Translations under genes and position numbers: made by a program
Notes under the pieces: model-generated
What the model was told of the DNA's origin: nothing
Seen by the model: only the letters and a program-made list of their open reading frames with translations
Database searches by the model: none
DNA from: Deltaproteobacteria bacterium
Lineage (GTDB): Bacteria > Bdellovibrionota > Bdellovibrionia > Bdellovibrionales > JAMPXM01
Direction: 5' to 3'
Length of the DNA: 64,000 nucleotides
Assembly (NCBI GenBank): GCA_017302795.1
Contig: JAFLCB010000002.1
Coordinates: forward strand, 124,001-188,000
Part shown: positions 52,565 to 60,654 of the stretch, piece by piece
Numbering within the stretch: the first letter of the stretch is position 1
How the letters are laid out: each line of letters starts with the position of its first letter

Positions 52565-52595
52565 CCCCAGGGAGATCTCCTCCCTGGGGTTTTTT
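52565..52595 (+). terminator. strong Rho-independent terminator
   Basis: CCCCAGGGAG (52565-52574) pairs perfectly with CTCCCTGGGG (52580-52589) and is followed by T6. It is 373 bases past the flagellin 2 stop codon, further than normal for that gene alone. Confidence 0.9.
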
Positions 52596-52701
52596 ATTGC
52601 ATAGTCTGAAAGTGAGAATTTGCGGCTGCACATTCAAGATGGGTCAATAGTTCTGCAACCTGCCGACAAAAATATCTACGTCGTCTGTCTCCGGGGAAGG
52701 T

Positions 52702-54309
52702 TTATAGGTTTTCGCGCTCGATTCGTTCGAGGGTTTTCTCGAGCTGCTGTTGGAAGACTTTCCCCGAGTGCGGAAAGGTCTCGGTGATCAGGTGCATCCA
52801 GTCGCGCTGGTCAAAAAGGGAATAGAATTCCGCGTTCCTTCCAAACACAAAGCGGCGGTTGTCGAGTTCGGCTTCCAAAAAGTTCTTCAGGAGGCGTGTC
52901 GTTTCTGGCGAATGGCTTTCTTCGACAAACCGGTCGAGCACTGTGTCCAGGTGTCGCAAGCTGAAGTGGGTATCCCAGCGGTCGAGCACGTCGCGAAGGT
53001 GATTCAGGGTACTGAGATCCTGATTCTTAAGCAGGGCCGCCGTTACGCAGTAGACCACGGACGGCATCAGCGGCTCGTCTCCAGCTTTATAGGCAATGCG
53101 AAGATCAAAGTAGTCGCTTCGTCCGACAACAGCGCTTCGCAGGAAACTGAGCGCCACCTCTGAACCAATCTGACCGAGAGCTTTCGCAGCCTCGCACCGA
53201 ACCTGGCCAGGAGGCTCGGTTTCCATATAGCGCACGCGGTCCGGGAATGTGGTCGCAGTGGCAAAGGCACCCAGGTCAGGGTCGGAGTGCAATGCCTTGG
53301 CAAGAGCCGGCACCGCAGCGACCACTCTTCTTTCTCCCAGATTCATGGCAGATAGCTCACGCAGCCTTTGCGATGTACTGGTCGCGAGGGTTTCAAGGAA
53401 GAGAGTATCCACATCCCGACTTTTTATCATAGCAAGGGATGTGGCAGCCGTTTCGGCAAAGAATAGGTGTAAACGGAAGCCGGGCTTATTGAGGAAGTGG
53501 TCGCGGAGGATTGGGAAGACAAGTGCTGCCGGCCATTCACCAGTTTTGGCCCGAACTCCCGCCGTGGCAAGTAGCCGCTGGCGGAGGTTATAAAGACCAC
53601 TGATGAGATTGTCTTCATCAATAGTCTCCATGGTCTTGAGGCAGTTCAGGGCCGAGATGGGGAGCGAGTTTTCCCCAACGATGTGAAGCGTTTCTACCAT
53701 ATGCATCGCGTTTTCGAGCACGTGTCCCTTGTCGTCACACTTTTCAAAGTGAACAAGTTCTTCTGGCGTCGCGTAGTTCTGCCAGCGCGGGTAGAGCGGC
53801 AAGTCCAACGCCTTACAGCTTTCGGGTGGAAGCAGCAGCTTGTTAGAGCGCTTGTACTGTTGATCATCAATGCCTGCGGCCCGCAGGTACTCATGAAAAA
53901 CGATGACGAGGGTGTCCTTGTGACCAGCGCAGGTTCGGGCTTTGTCAAACGTGGACTCGATTTTTTTGCGATCGAGCTCGATCTGATTCATTCCATCGCG
54001 GATGACCATTCGTGCTTCGACCTCGTTGCCCGCGGCACTCAGAAATGGCTCGTTTGTTATGACAGCACTCACGATTGTCGAGTCGATGGCTTTTTGCAGC
54101 TCGATTTTTTCTCGTGGCTGCAAGAGACCCGAGTTTTCTGGAAGATTCAGCATCGGGAGCAAATGGCTTGTTCCGTAAAGAACGAACCTCGCTGCAACAG
54201 CATCCCCGCCATTGTCCACGCCGTTTCCGCCGGCCTTAACCGCAAATGGCAGCAGGCTAATTAGTCCGGCAAGTGCGTAGCCCGATAGATTCCAAGTTGT
54301 TCCTCTCAT
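52702..54309 (-). CDS. secreted HEAT-like repeat protein, unknown
   Basis: The product is 535 residues from ATG 54309 with GGAGGAGA 7 bases upstream; a longer frame reaches 54471 but overlaps the regulator gene. The signal peptide (YALAGLISLLPFAVKA) is followed by GGNGVDNGGDAV, a Gly/Asn/Asp motif that I associate with secreted proteins of this bacterial group. The first half has cysteines and an HEYLRAAGIDD segment; the second half has HEAT-like helices (RRVVAAVPALAKALHSDPDL, VRCEAAKALGQIGSEVALSF). It follows the TIGR02147-type regulator by 73 bases, a pairing common in such genomes. Function unknown. Confidence 0.78.
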   Translation of the reverse strand: MRGTTWNLSGYALAGLISLLPFAVKAGGNGVDNGGDAVAARFVLYGTSHLLPMLNLPENSGLLQPREKIELQKAIDSTIVSAVITNEPFLSAAGNEVEARMVIRDGMNQIELDRKKIESTFDKARTCAGHKDTLVIVFHEYLRAAGIDDQQYKRSNKLLLPPESCKALDLPLYPRWQNYATPEELVHFEKCDDKGHVLENAMHMVETLHIVGENSLPISALNCLKTMETIDEDNLISGLYNLRQRLLATAGVRAKTGEWPAALVFPILRDHFLNKPGFRLHLFFAETAATSLAMIKSRDVDTLFLETLATSTSQRLRELSAMNLGERRVVAAVPALAKALHSDPDLGAFATATTFPDRVRYMETEPPGQVRCEAAKALGQIGSEVALSFLRSAVVGRSDYFDLRIAYKAGDEPLMPSVVYCVTAALLKNQDLSTLNHLRDVLDRWDTHFSLRHLDTVLDRFVEESHSPETTRLLKNFLEAELDNRRFVFGRNAEFYSLFDQRDWMHLITETFPHSGKVFQQQLEKTLERIERENL

Positions 54310-54382
54310 ACAGTTCTCCTCCCCTTTATTTGATTTTGCTTTTGTAGTTTTATTGCGCTTTTCAAATGCCGTTTTTTTCTGG

Positions 54383-55183
54383 TCAAATCTCGCCTTGGTC
54401 GACCGGGAAAAGTTGGAAGGCGACCGTATGCACCTTTCGGCTACCTTTGCCCTGTTCGCAGATCTCAGCAATCTTCAGGCGTAGCGCACGAATTTCCTCA
54501 ACGATTTTTAGATAACTTTCGTTGTCAACAGCTACGGTCGTTGAGCTTAGATGTCGTTCATTGACCGGCATCCTATCGATCGCATCCATAGCCTTCTGAA
54601 GGTTCTGTTTGTGGTAGAACTTAACAGCTGTCGAAGGAACGTCCTTAGGTGTTGATAAGGGCGCGGTGGTTTGACGAAATCCGCCTTCAGAATTCTCTTC
54701 GATAAGGCCAAACTTCTTTAGGCGGGCGAAGGATGAATTGGCGAGGGTGCGGCTGATTCCCAAACGTCTTGAGATCCATTCAGGCGCGCTCTTGTTGCCT
54801 TGCACGTCAGCCAAAGCGAGAATGGCATAATGTTGCCATTCAGAGATGGATTTAAATCGCTCGGCTTCAAGCAAATAATAGTGCGAGTCTGAACCGCCCT
54901 CCGTATTGATGCCTCCGGATGGCCCGAGTCCCATCGCTGTCAAAACAAGGGTTCGCTTCTGCTTGGGGGAAAGGCTCAGTCGATCTGCGATCACTTCGGC
55001 GCTTTTCCGAGTGAGCGAACTCTTGCCAGAAAGAATTTGCGAGGTCAGTGCGGGAGAAAGACCTATTGAGCGTGCAAATGCACGCATCGAATAGGCTTCA
55101 TTACGCGCCTTTCGCCGGCGGTAAAGCTCATAAAGCCAGGTTCGGGGGAGCTGATTCTGCTTGGGTACGTCGATATCTTGCAT
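54383..55183 (-). CDS. TIGR02147-family regulatory protein
   Basis: The product is 266 residues from ATG 55183, with GGGGAG 6 bases upstream; an ATG at 55189 abuts that site too closely. The N-terminus has a helix-turn-helix like that of phage repressors (YSMRAFARSIGLSPALTSQI, LSGKSSLTRKSAEVIADRLS). The middle has a winged-helix part (WISRRLGISRTLANSSFARL, KKFGLIEE). The C-terminus matches the family block SSTTVAVDNESYLKIVEEIR. This family is expanded in Bdellovibrio and Fibrobacter-type genomes and often precedes a secreted-protein gene. It probably controls the next gene. Confidence 0.88.
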   Translation of the reverse strand: MQDIDVPKQNQLPRTWLYELYRRRKARNEAYSMRAFARSIGLSPALTSQILSGKSSLTRKSAEVIADRLSLSPKQKRTLVLTAMGLGPSGGINTEGGSDSHYYLLEAERFKSISEWQHYAILALADVQGNKSAPEWISRRLGISRTLANSSFARLKKFGLIEENSEGGFRQTTAPLSTPKDVPSTAVKFYHKQNLQKAMDAIDRMPVNERHLSSTTVAVDNESYLKIVEEIRALRLKIAEICEQGKGSRKVHTVAFQLFPVDQGEI

Positions 55184-55535
55184 GTTCATCTCCCCTGCGA
55201 TTGAGGTTGTTTGTTGGCGGAAAACAACAGCCTATTGCAGGCATGTCAACGATGGCGTGATCAATTTGTTCACAAAACCTGAACACCAGGCGGCTGCTGT
55301 AAAAGTTATGGCTCGGCTTGGCGTGAACTTCTTGGGGGGACTTTGGGATTAGGGTATTGGCGAAACTGCGGCCCTTATGGCGCCGCTTCTGTAGAACTGA
55401 CCTGTTTCAACAGAGATTGAACAGGGATTGACCTTCAACGTCGACAGTTATCGACGCTTATTTGCGTCGAACATCAAATACCTTTTGGAACTCCATAAAC
55501 TCAAGTAAGAAGTTGGTGTTTTGGAGGAAACACAA
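55184..55535. other. divergent intergenic region
   Basis: Divergent gap between the TIGR02147 regulator and the VWA protein. It holds promoters for both. A frame between 55250 and 55352 on the plus strand ends in protein-like text (FTKPEHQAAAVKVMARLG) but has no start signal; possibly a gene remnant. A short inverted repeat (TTGTTT and AAAACAA) lies at about 55208-55227 near the regulator start and could be an operator. Confidence 0.35.
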
Positions 55536-56615
55536 ATGAAATTTCGACTTTTTGATAAGCAAAGTTCTAATGGTTTTGTCGCAACAGCGGCTCGAGCAGT
55601 TTTGGTCGGCGCATCGGTTCTTTCGGTTGCGGCACCGGCAATGGCATTGAACGTAAAGTCCCACAACGTGCGCTACAGCGGCGGGTTGACGCAAATTCGT
55701 ATGGAAGTCGATGTCTATCAAGGGACGGCACCGTCGGCCCTCGACATTCTTTTTGTCATTGATGATTCGGCATCGATGGGAACCCATCAAAAGAATTTAT
55801 TGAACAACGTTTCGAATCTCGTTAACGCTTCGTTGAAGTCAGGTGTTGATCTTCATGCGGCAGTCATCACGACGACCGTCGATTCAGAACCATACAAGCC
55901 GCTTCCCGGCTATGTTCATGGCGGACGACTGATCGGAGTCACGAACAAAGTCGCGAAAACAAGCGACGGAAATTTTGAACAAGTATTGACGGAAAACTTG
56001 AAAATCGGAATGCAGCTTAATGGTTCAGGAAATGAACAGCCATTTCAAGCCGTTCGTTTGGCACTTTCCGAACCGCTTCTTTCGAACGAGAACGCTGGCT
56101 TCTTGCGTCCGAACGCAGCTCTTGCCGTGTTTCTTTTGACGGACGCTGACGATCAATCACTAGATCCGGTTGCGACCTACGTTGATTTTCTTCGGCAGCT
56201 GAAGCAAAACGCGGTGACAATGCATGCGGCCTTTATTCCGACTACACACGTTGTCGTACCGGGTGCGACTTGTGATCGAAGTGGTGAACCGGCTCCAGCT
56301 CGGATCGAAGAAGCACTCACTGCTTTAGGAACACTGGCAGAATCTGTGAATCTTTGCGAAACTGATTACAGCAGCCGTTTGAGCACTATTGGTTCGAAGT
56401 ACGAAATGATCGGCGTTCGCTCAGTGCAGTTTAAATTGCCAGCAATTATTTCCTCGATCAAAGTGACCTACGGGTCCACAGTGTTAGTGGCAGGCGATGT
56501 GCTGAAGGGCTGGGTTTATGACTCGTCCAAGCTTCAATTGCAGCTTGGGCAATTCATCAATTGGCGTTCACAGCCTGCAGGAACGAAACTTGTCGTCGAG
56601 TATACTGTAGACTGA
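55536..56615 (+). CDS. exported von Willebrand factor A domain protein
   Basis: The product is 359 residues from ATG 55536 with GGAGG 8 bases upstream. A signal peptide (AVLVGASVLSVAAPAMA) is followed by a beta segment and then a VWA domain. The MIDAS metal site is visible: D-x-S-x-S in LFVIDDSASMG (about residue 78) and the Asp in FLLTDADDQS. The C-terminal 70 residues are a beta domain (VQFKLPAIISSIKVTYGSTV). VWA proteins bind other proteins through a divalent metal; an extracellular adhesion role is plausible. A strong terminator follows. Confidence 0.82.
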   Translation: MKFRLFDKQSSNGFVATAARAVLVGASVLSVAAPAMALNVKSHNVRYSGGLTQIRMEVDVYQGTAPSALDILFVIDDSASMGTHQKNLLNNVSNLVNASLKSGVDLHAAVITTTVDSEPYKPLPGYVHGGRLIGVTNKVAKTSDGNFEQVLTENLKIGMQLNGSGNEQPFQAVRLALSEPLLSNENAGFLRPNAALAVFLLTDADDQSLDPVATYVDFLRQLKQNAVTMHAAFIPTTHVVVPGATCDRSGEPAPARIEEALTALGTLAESVNLCETDYSSRLSTIGSKYEMIGVRSVQFKLPAIISSIKVTYGSTVLVAGDVLKGWVYDSSKLQLQLGQFINWRSQPAGTKLVVEYTVD

Positions 56616-56663
56616 TAACTTTGCAGACTGGCCTTTTGAAAAGGCGAAAGTTTGTATAGCGAG

Positions 56664-56697
56664 AAGACCCATGGCATCAGTCATGGGTCTTTTTTTT
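56664..56697 (+). terminator. Rho-independent terminator of the VWA gene
   Basis: AAGACCCATG (56664-56673) pairs with CATGGGTCTT (56682-56691) and is followed by a further run of T. It is 49 bases after the stop codon. Confidence 0.9.
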
Positions 56698-56733
56698 GGC
56701 GAAACACATCCGATGTGCTAGAGCCCTAAGTAT

Positions 56734-57408
56734 ATGAGCGCTCAACGACCTCAGGTCTTATCGACCAACACCGGCGGCCCCAAAGAATACAGGCTTAACG
56801 GCACGACGATCCGGTCGTCTATGCGTCGGTTGCCTCAGGAATCTGGTATTGACGTTACTTTTCTCCGGGTTCTTGGTGACGAATTTGATGCCGCCAAGAT
56901 TCATGGGGTGCGTGAGGCTGTTGTGTATGCTTTAGCTTCGGATTTCTACGCAGATTTCGCCAAAGCAATAGACCGACCCGTTGAGATCGGTTCGTTTGGT
57001 GAAAATCTCACGATGAGTGCTCTTAACGAAAGAAAGGTGATGCTTGGTGATGAGTATGAAGTGGGTACGGTTCGATTAAAAGTTTCCGCGCCTAGAATAC
57101 CGTGCAATCGTCTCAACTTCGTTTTTCAAAATCAGTCCACTCAGGAAACATTCGTCGCTTTCGGGCGTCCCGGCGTTTACTTCGAAGTTTTAGCCGAAGG
57201 AAAAATCAGTGCTGGCGACGTTTTGCATTTGTCGAAATCGCATCATTGCGAATACTCGATTGCCGACATTTTTCGTCTGTGGAGGCTTCAGCGGGAAGTC
57301 AGCCTAGGGAAAATAGACATTGGTACCGTTAGGCATGAATTCAAAAAACTAGTGGATGACGAATCTGTTTCCGAATTTGTTCGTTCCCGATTTCGAAAAT
57401 CTCTTTAG
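56734..57408 (+). CDS. MOSC-domain protein, YiiM-like
   Basis: A 224-residue MOSC protein; these bind molybdenum cofactor or transfer sulfur and in YiiM reduce N-hydroxylated compounds. Recognised by KIHGVREAVVYALASDFYAD, GSFGENLTMS, LGDEYEVGTVRLKVSAPRIP followed by CNRLN with the conserved Cys. The C-terminal 60 residues are helical as in YiiM. It is a single gene between two terminators/promoters, and I see no link to flagella. Confidence 0.88.
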   Translation: MSAQRPQVLSTNTGGPKEYRLNGTTIRSSMRRLPQESGIDVTFLRVLGDEFDAAKIHGVREAVVYALASDFYADFAKAIDRPVEIGSFGENLTMSALNERKVMLGDEYEVGTVRLKVSAPRIPCNRLNFVFQNQSTQETFVAFGRPGVYFEVLAEGKISAGDVLHLSKSHHCEYSIADIFRLWRLQREVSLGKIDIGTVRHEFKKLVDDESVSEFVRSRFRKSL

Positions 57409-57889
57409 TTAGTCGGCCTAGCGACTAGACGTAGGACGGCCAAGACCTTTGCCTACCAAGACATATAGATAGTCGTGGAATGCACACGGCAGTTCGTCTG
57501 GCTTTTCTCGATCAAAGTCCTGACGACGCTCGGCTTTGGTCGAGGTTTTCAAGACGATGGTCGAGGCAAAATCTCTGTCAATCAAGACTGAAGTCTAGTT
57601 CTACTCGACCCGACTAAGGTTCACCCCGACCTGGCCGAAAAGCTTGTTGTAAGGCTCGACGAAACTAAAGTCGAGTGGACGAGCGAAGCTAAAAAGTGTG
57701 ACTGCTTTCTAGCTGCTGCGATGACTCCACTGTGATTTTGGAATTCGAAAAAGACTTGCACCAATGTGTTTAACCAAAGGGCGCCATTTGGACGGTGCCA
57801 CCGGATTTCACTCGAAGTAGGTTTCGAGCCGGTCACAGACGGAACTGCCGTACAGGTGCTCTAAAGAAAAGAGCATGAAGGAGAGTCTC
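57409..57889 (+). other. long leader/intergenic region of flagellin 3
   Basis: No gene. The first half is rich in repeated short words (CAAGAC four times; TCGAC/GTCGAG several times). CTCGAC and GTCGAG around 57656-57675 can form a hairpin just after the predicted transcription start. TGCTCT and AGAGCA (about 57858-57876) form another directly before the ribosome binding site. Confidence 0.45.
57615..57641 (+). promoter_or_regulatory. sigma-28 type promoter of flagellin 3
   Basis: TAAGGTTC-N11-GCCGAAAA fits the FliA consensus with exact spacing and three mismatches. The leader would be about 240 bases. Confidence 0.78.
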
Positions 57890-58723
57890 ATGGGTATGCG
57901 GATCGCAACGAACGTTTCCTCGATCACAGCACAACGTCAACTTGCAGGCAGCTCGCGCGAAATGCAAAAGTCGTTTGCGCAGTTGTCTTCTGGATCACGG
58001 ATCACAAAGTCAGCAGATGATGCTGCAGGTCTCGCGGTCAGTGAAAACTTGAAATCGCAAATTCGCGGTTTTGCGCAAGCGGGACGTAACGCCCTTGACG
58101 GTGTCTCTTTAATTCAAACGGCAGAAGGTGGATTGAACGAAATTTCGAACATCATGACTCGCCTTCGTGAACTTGGTGTTCAAGCAGCCTCCGATACGGT
58201 CAGTGACCGTGAAAGAGGTTTCCTTGATAAGGAAGTTCAACAGTTAAAAAATGAAGCAGATCGTATTGCGAAGTCCACGCGCTTCGGTGACACGAAGCTC
58301 TTGGATGGCAGTGGTGGTCGCTTCGACTTCCAAGTTGGTATCGACAACGACGATTTCAACGACCGAATTGGTTTTGAGGCGTCAGAACAGAACGCCACGG
58401 TTGCTGAGTTGGGTGTCGACAGCTTAGATTTCACGACTCGAGAAGGTGCGCGGGAATCCTTGGCAGTTCTCGATGAGGCGCAGCTTCAAGTGAACGGCTT
58501 CCGTGCAAACTTGGGTGCTCTTCAGAACCGATTGGTATCGACTCAAGACAACATCAGCGTTGCACACGAAAACTTGTCAGCTGCTAACTCTCGAATTCGC
58601 GACACAGATATCGCTATGGCGACTTCTGAAGTGACGCGAAACCAGATCATGCAGAACGCGACAGTGTCGGTCCTTGCAAGTGCGAATGCATCCCAGCAGT
58701 CAGCACTGAAGTTGATCGGCTAA
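57890..58723 (+). CDS. fliC: flagellin 3
   Basis: Filament subunit, 277 residues from ATG 57890 (MGMRIATNVSSITAQRQLAG); AAGGAGAG lies 5 bases upstream, which argues against the ATG at 57875. Signatures: QLSSGSRITKSADDAAGLAV, LIQTAEGGLNEISNIMTRLR, and C-terminal NSRIRDTDIAMATSEVTRNQ ending ALKLIG. D2/D3 are absent. Of the three flagellins this one has the most canonical C-terminus. Confidence 0.97.
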   Translation: MGMRIATNVSSITAQRQLAGSSREMQKSFAQLSSGSRITKSADDAAGLAVSENLKSQIRGFAQAGRNALDGVSLIQTAEGGLNEISNIMTRLRELGVQAASDTVSDRERGFLDKEVQQLKNEADRIAKSTRFGDTKLLDGSGGRFDFQVGIDNDDFNDRIGFEASEQNATVAELGVDSLDFTTREGARESLAVLDEAQLQVNGFRANLGALQNRLVSTQDNISVAHENLSAANSRIRDTDIAMATSEVTRNQIMQNATVSVLASANASQQSALKLIG

Positions 58724-58774
58724 TGATAGTGGAATGAGGGAGGGGATCTCCTTCCTTCCCGGGCCGCACCTACC

Positions 58775-58811
58775 CGAGGGATGTTTAATCGTCCCTCGGC
58801 GGTCTTTTAAG
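58775..58811 (+). terminator. terminator after flagellin 3
   Basis: CCGAGGGA and TCCCTCGG pair around a 10-base loop and are followed by CGGTCTTTT. A second overlapping stem (GGTCTT/AAGACC) follows directly. Confidence 0.55.
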
Positions 58812-58888
58812 AAGACCTCGGTCGTGCTTCGGTCCAGCTAGAGTCCAGTCCTGCTGATCAAATGTAAAGATCGTCCGAAGAGACTATT

Positions 58889-59281
58889 ATGGATGTCAAA
58901 AATGTAATTCGTAACATCCTTCCGTTTAGCAAGAATCCCGTTTCGGAAGCGAAGCGAAGGGAACTAGTACAAGGTGAGGCTAAAGCGTCACCTGATCGCG
59001 ATTCTAATCCGCAAGATCCCAACCATCATGAAGAAGCTCCAAAGCGCGGGCTATCGGAAGAAGAAATTCAAGCCGCGATTGCGCATCTCGAGGCTCTTCC
59101 GGGCGTCAAAGACAACGGACTTCGAATTCGACTTGAGAAAAAAGATGGAATTCCCGTCGTTTACGTCGAAGATCCCTCCGGCCGAGTTGTGCGACGGATT
59201 CCCGAATCAGAGCTAAGCCTAATGAAAGGCCGTTCTTCCGACGCCAAATCCACGGGTCAGCTCTTAAACAAAGCCATGTAA
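58889..59281 (+). CDS. flaG: FlaG-family protein
   Basis: A 130-residue FlaG protein; these affect filament length and usually sit beside flagellin genes. The C-terminal domain reads LRIRLEKKDGIPVVYVEDPS then GRVVRRIPESELSLMK, which is diagnostic. The N-terminal half is charged and disordered. Unlike many genomes, no fliD or fliS follows. Confidence 0.9.
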   Translation: MDVKNVIRNILPFSKNPVSEAKRRELVQGEAKASPDRDSNPQDPNHHEEAPKRGLSEEEIQAAIAHLEALPGVKDNGLRIRLEKKDGIPVVYVEDPSGRVVRRIPESELSLMKGRSSDAKSTGQLLNKAM

Positions 59282-59335
59282 ACAAAAAACAGTTCGTGAC
59301 AGATTCCCTCGCCTGAGACAAGACTCCGGCGGCTT

Positions 59336-60652
59336 ATGGGAAATCGGTTTTGGTCAGCTCTCAAACTAGTTGTTGCGGCAGCGCTATCGGTCACGTTGAC
59401 TGGTTTGTTGATTGGCGCGTTAGGCAACTACGCCTTTGGCAACGTCTCCGCTCCAATAGGTTCTTCAACTATGGTCGTAAAGGCCATGAGTCTTACAACT
59501 TATCAATCGTGGGGTTACACAGTTGATAGCACACCTCAAGGCGCACGCGTTCGCGGGTTAATTTTGCGCCTTAAAGCGCTCGGCTTCAATCATTTGACGT
59601 TCAATGTGCGAGCGAAAATGGTCACGGGGACAACTGACACCATTATCTCGTTTGTACCACCGCATCAGCAACCGACAGAAGAAAGATTGCTCGAGGAAAC
59701 CATCGAGTTCGCCCACTCTTACGGGATGACAACCGGGCTACGGCCCATTTTGTTGGTGGTGGGTCCGCGCGGTGAGTTTCCATATTCAAAGAGCGGGGTC
59801 ACTTGGTGGCACGGCAACATCGCACCAGGAAATCCTTCGCTTTGGTTTCAATCGCTTCGTTCCTTTCACGAACGCTATTTAAATTTGGCAAAACGCAAAG
59901 GGGTCGCGCAGTATACGATTGGAGCGGAACTACATTCGATGGTCACGGGACTCGGCGAGCGCCGTCCGAAAGTACCTCGCGGACATCCGCACCTATGGAC
60001 GGATTTTGCTCGATACGCTAAATCCGTTGTCGGTTCAACGACTCAGATTGCGTATGACATCAATTATACAGATCAGTACGTACTAGAGGATGGCGTAAAA
60101 AAACTCGGTGGAGAGTTTGAACAGTTTCGCTATGAGATGACCAAGCCTGTCCGGTCGGCCGAAGATACCGAGTTTCAAAATCAGCTGATCGGATTTTGGA
60201 AACAGCTAGATATCATAGGTGTTGATATGTATCGCGCGCTCGCAAGTCGGAGCTCCGGACACTCCAGCGATCTCACGAAACTATCTCAGAGTTTAAAGAC
60301 CAGAGCCGACTCGCACGCCACGCAAATCGATACTTCCCTTCTAGAAATCGAATCAGTAACTGGAGTTTTTAAAAAACTTGAATTGAAAGAAATTGGTTAT
60401 CGATCGACGGTAGCAAGTTTCGTTAACCCAGCTGCTTACGAATCTTCGGGAGGTACACTTTCTGTACTTCATCAAGCGGCTGCATGGCAGGCCCTGCTTG
60501 CCGCATTTTTAGTACCCCAGTGGCCCTGGTTTAGTGGCGTTCACGTCTGGGAAACGAATGTCGACCGCGACCATTTGAATCCAAAAGACCTAGGTTTCTC
60601 TCCACTTGGCAAGCCGCTCTCGGAAGACGTCTTTCGCGAACTTTTTAAATAG
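59336..60652 (+). CDS. exported TIM-barrel glycoside hydrolase, GH113-like
   Basis: A 438-residue protein with an N-terminal signal/anchor (LVVAAALSVTLTGLLIGALG). The body resembles the GH113-type (beta-mannanase-like) TIM barrel: LKALGFNHLTFNVRAKM on an early strand, presumed acid/base Glu in YTIGAELHSMV (about residue 200), and presumed nucleophile Glu in ELKEIGYRST (about 343). WPWFSGVHVWETNVDRDH near the end is also typical of this fold. The substrate is not known. It is convergent with wecB with 2 bases between stop codons, and close to an NfrB-like synthase, suggesting it trims or releases a glycan. Confidence 0.78.
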   Translation: MGNRFWSALKLVVAAALSVTLTGLLIGALGNYAFGNVSAPIGSSTMVVKAMSLTTYQSWGYTVDSTPQGARVRGLILRLKALGFNHLTFNVRAKMVTGTTDTIISFVPPHQQPTEERLLEETIEFAHSYGMTTGLRPILLVVGPRGEFPYSKSGVTWWHGNIAPGNPSLWFQSLRSFHERYLNLAKRKGVAQYTIGAELHSMVTGLGERRPKVPRGHPHLWTDFARYAKSVVGSTTQIAYDINYTDQYVLEDGVKKLGGEFEQFRYEMTKPVRSAEDTEFQNQLIGFWKQLDIIGVDMYRALASRSSGHSSDLTKLSQSLKTRADSHATQIDTSLLEIESVTGVFKKLELKEIGYRSTVASFVNPAAYESSGGTLSVLHQAAAWQALLAAFLVPQWPWFSGVHVWETNVDRDHLNPKDLGFSPLGKPLSEDVFRELFK

Positions 60653-60654
60653 CC

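Noticed and set aside
55161-55352. Small plus-strand frame ending in FTKPEHQAAAVKVMARLG
   Set aside because: The end looks protein-like but the start lies antisense within the regulator gene and there is no initiation signal; noted as a possible remnant only.
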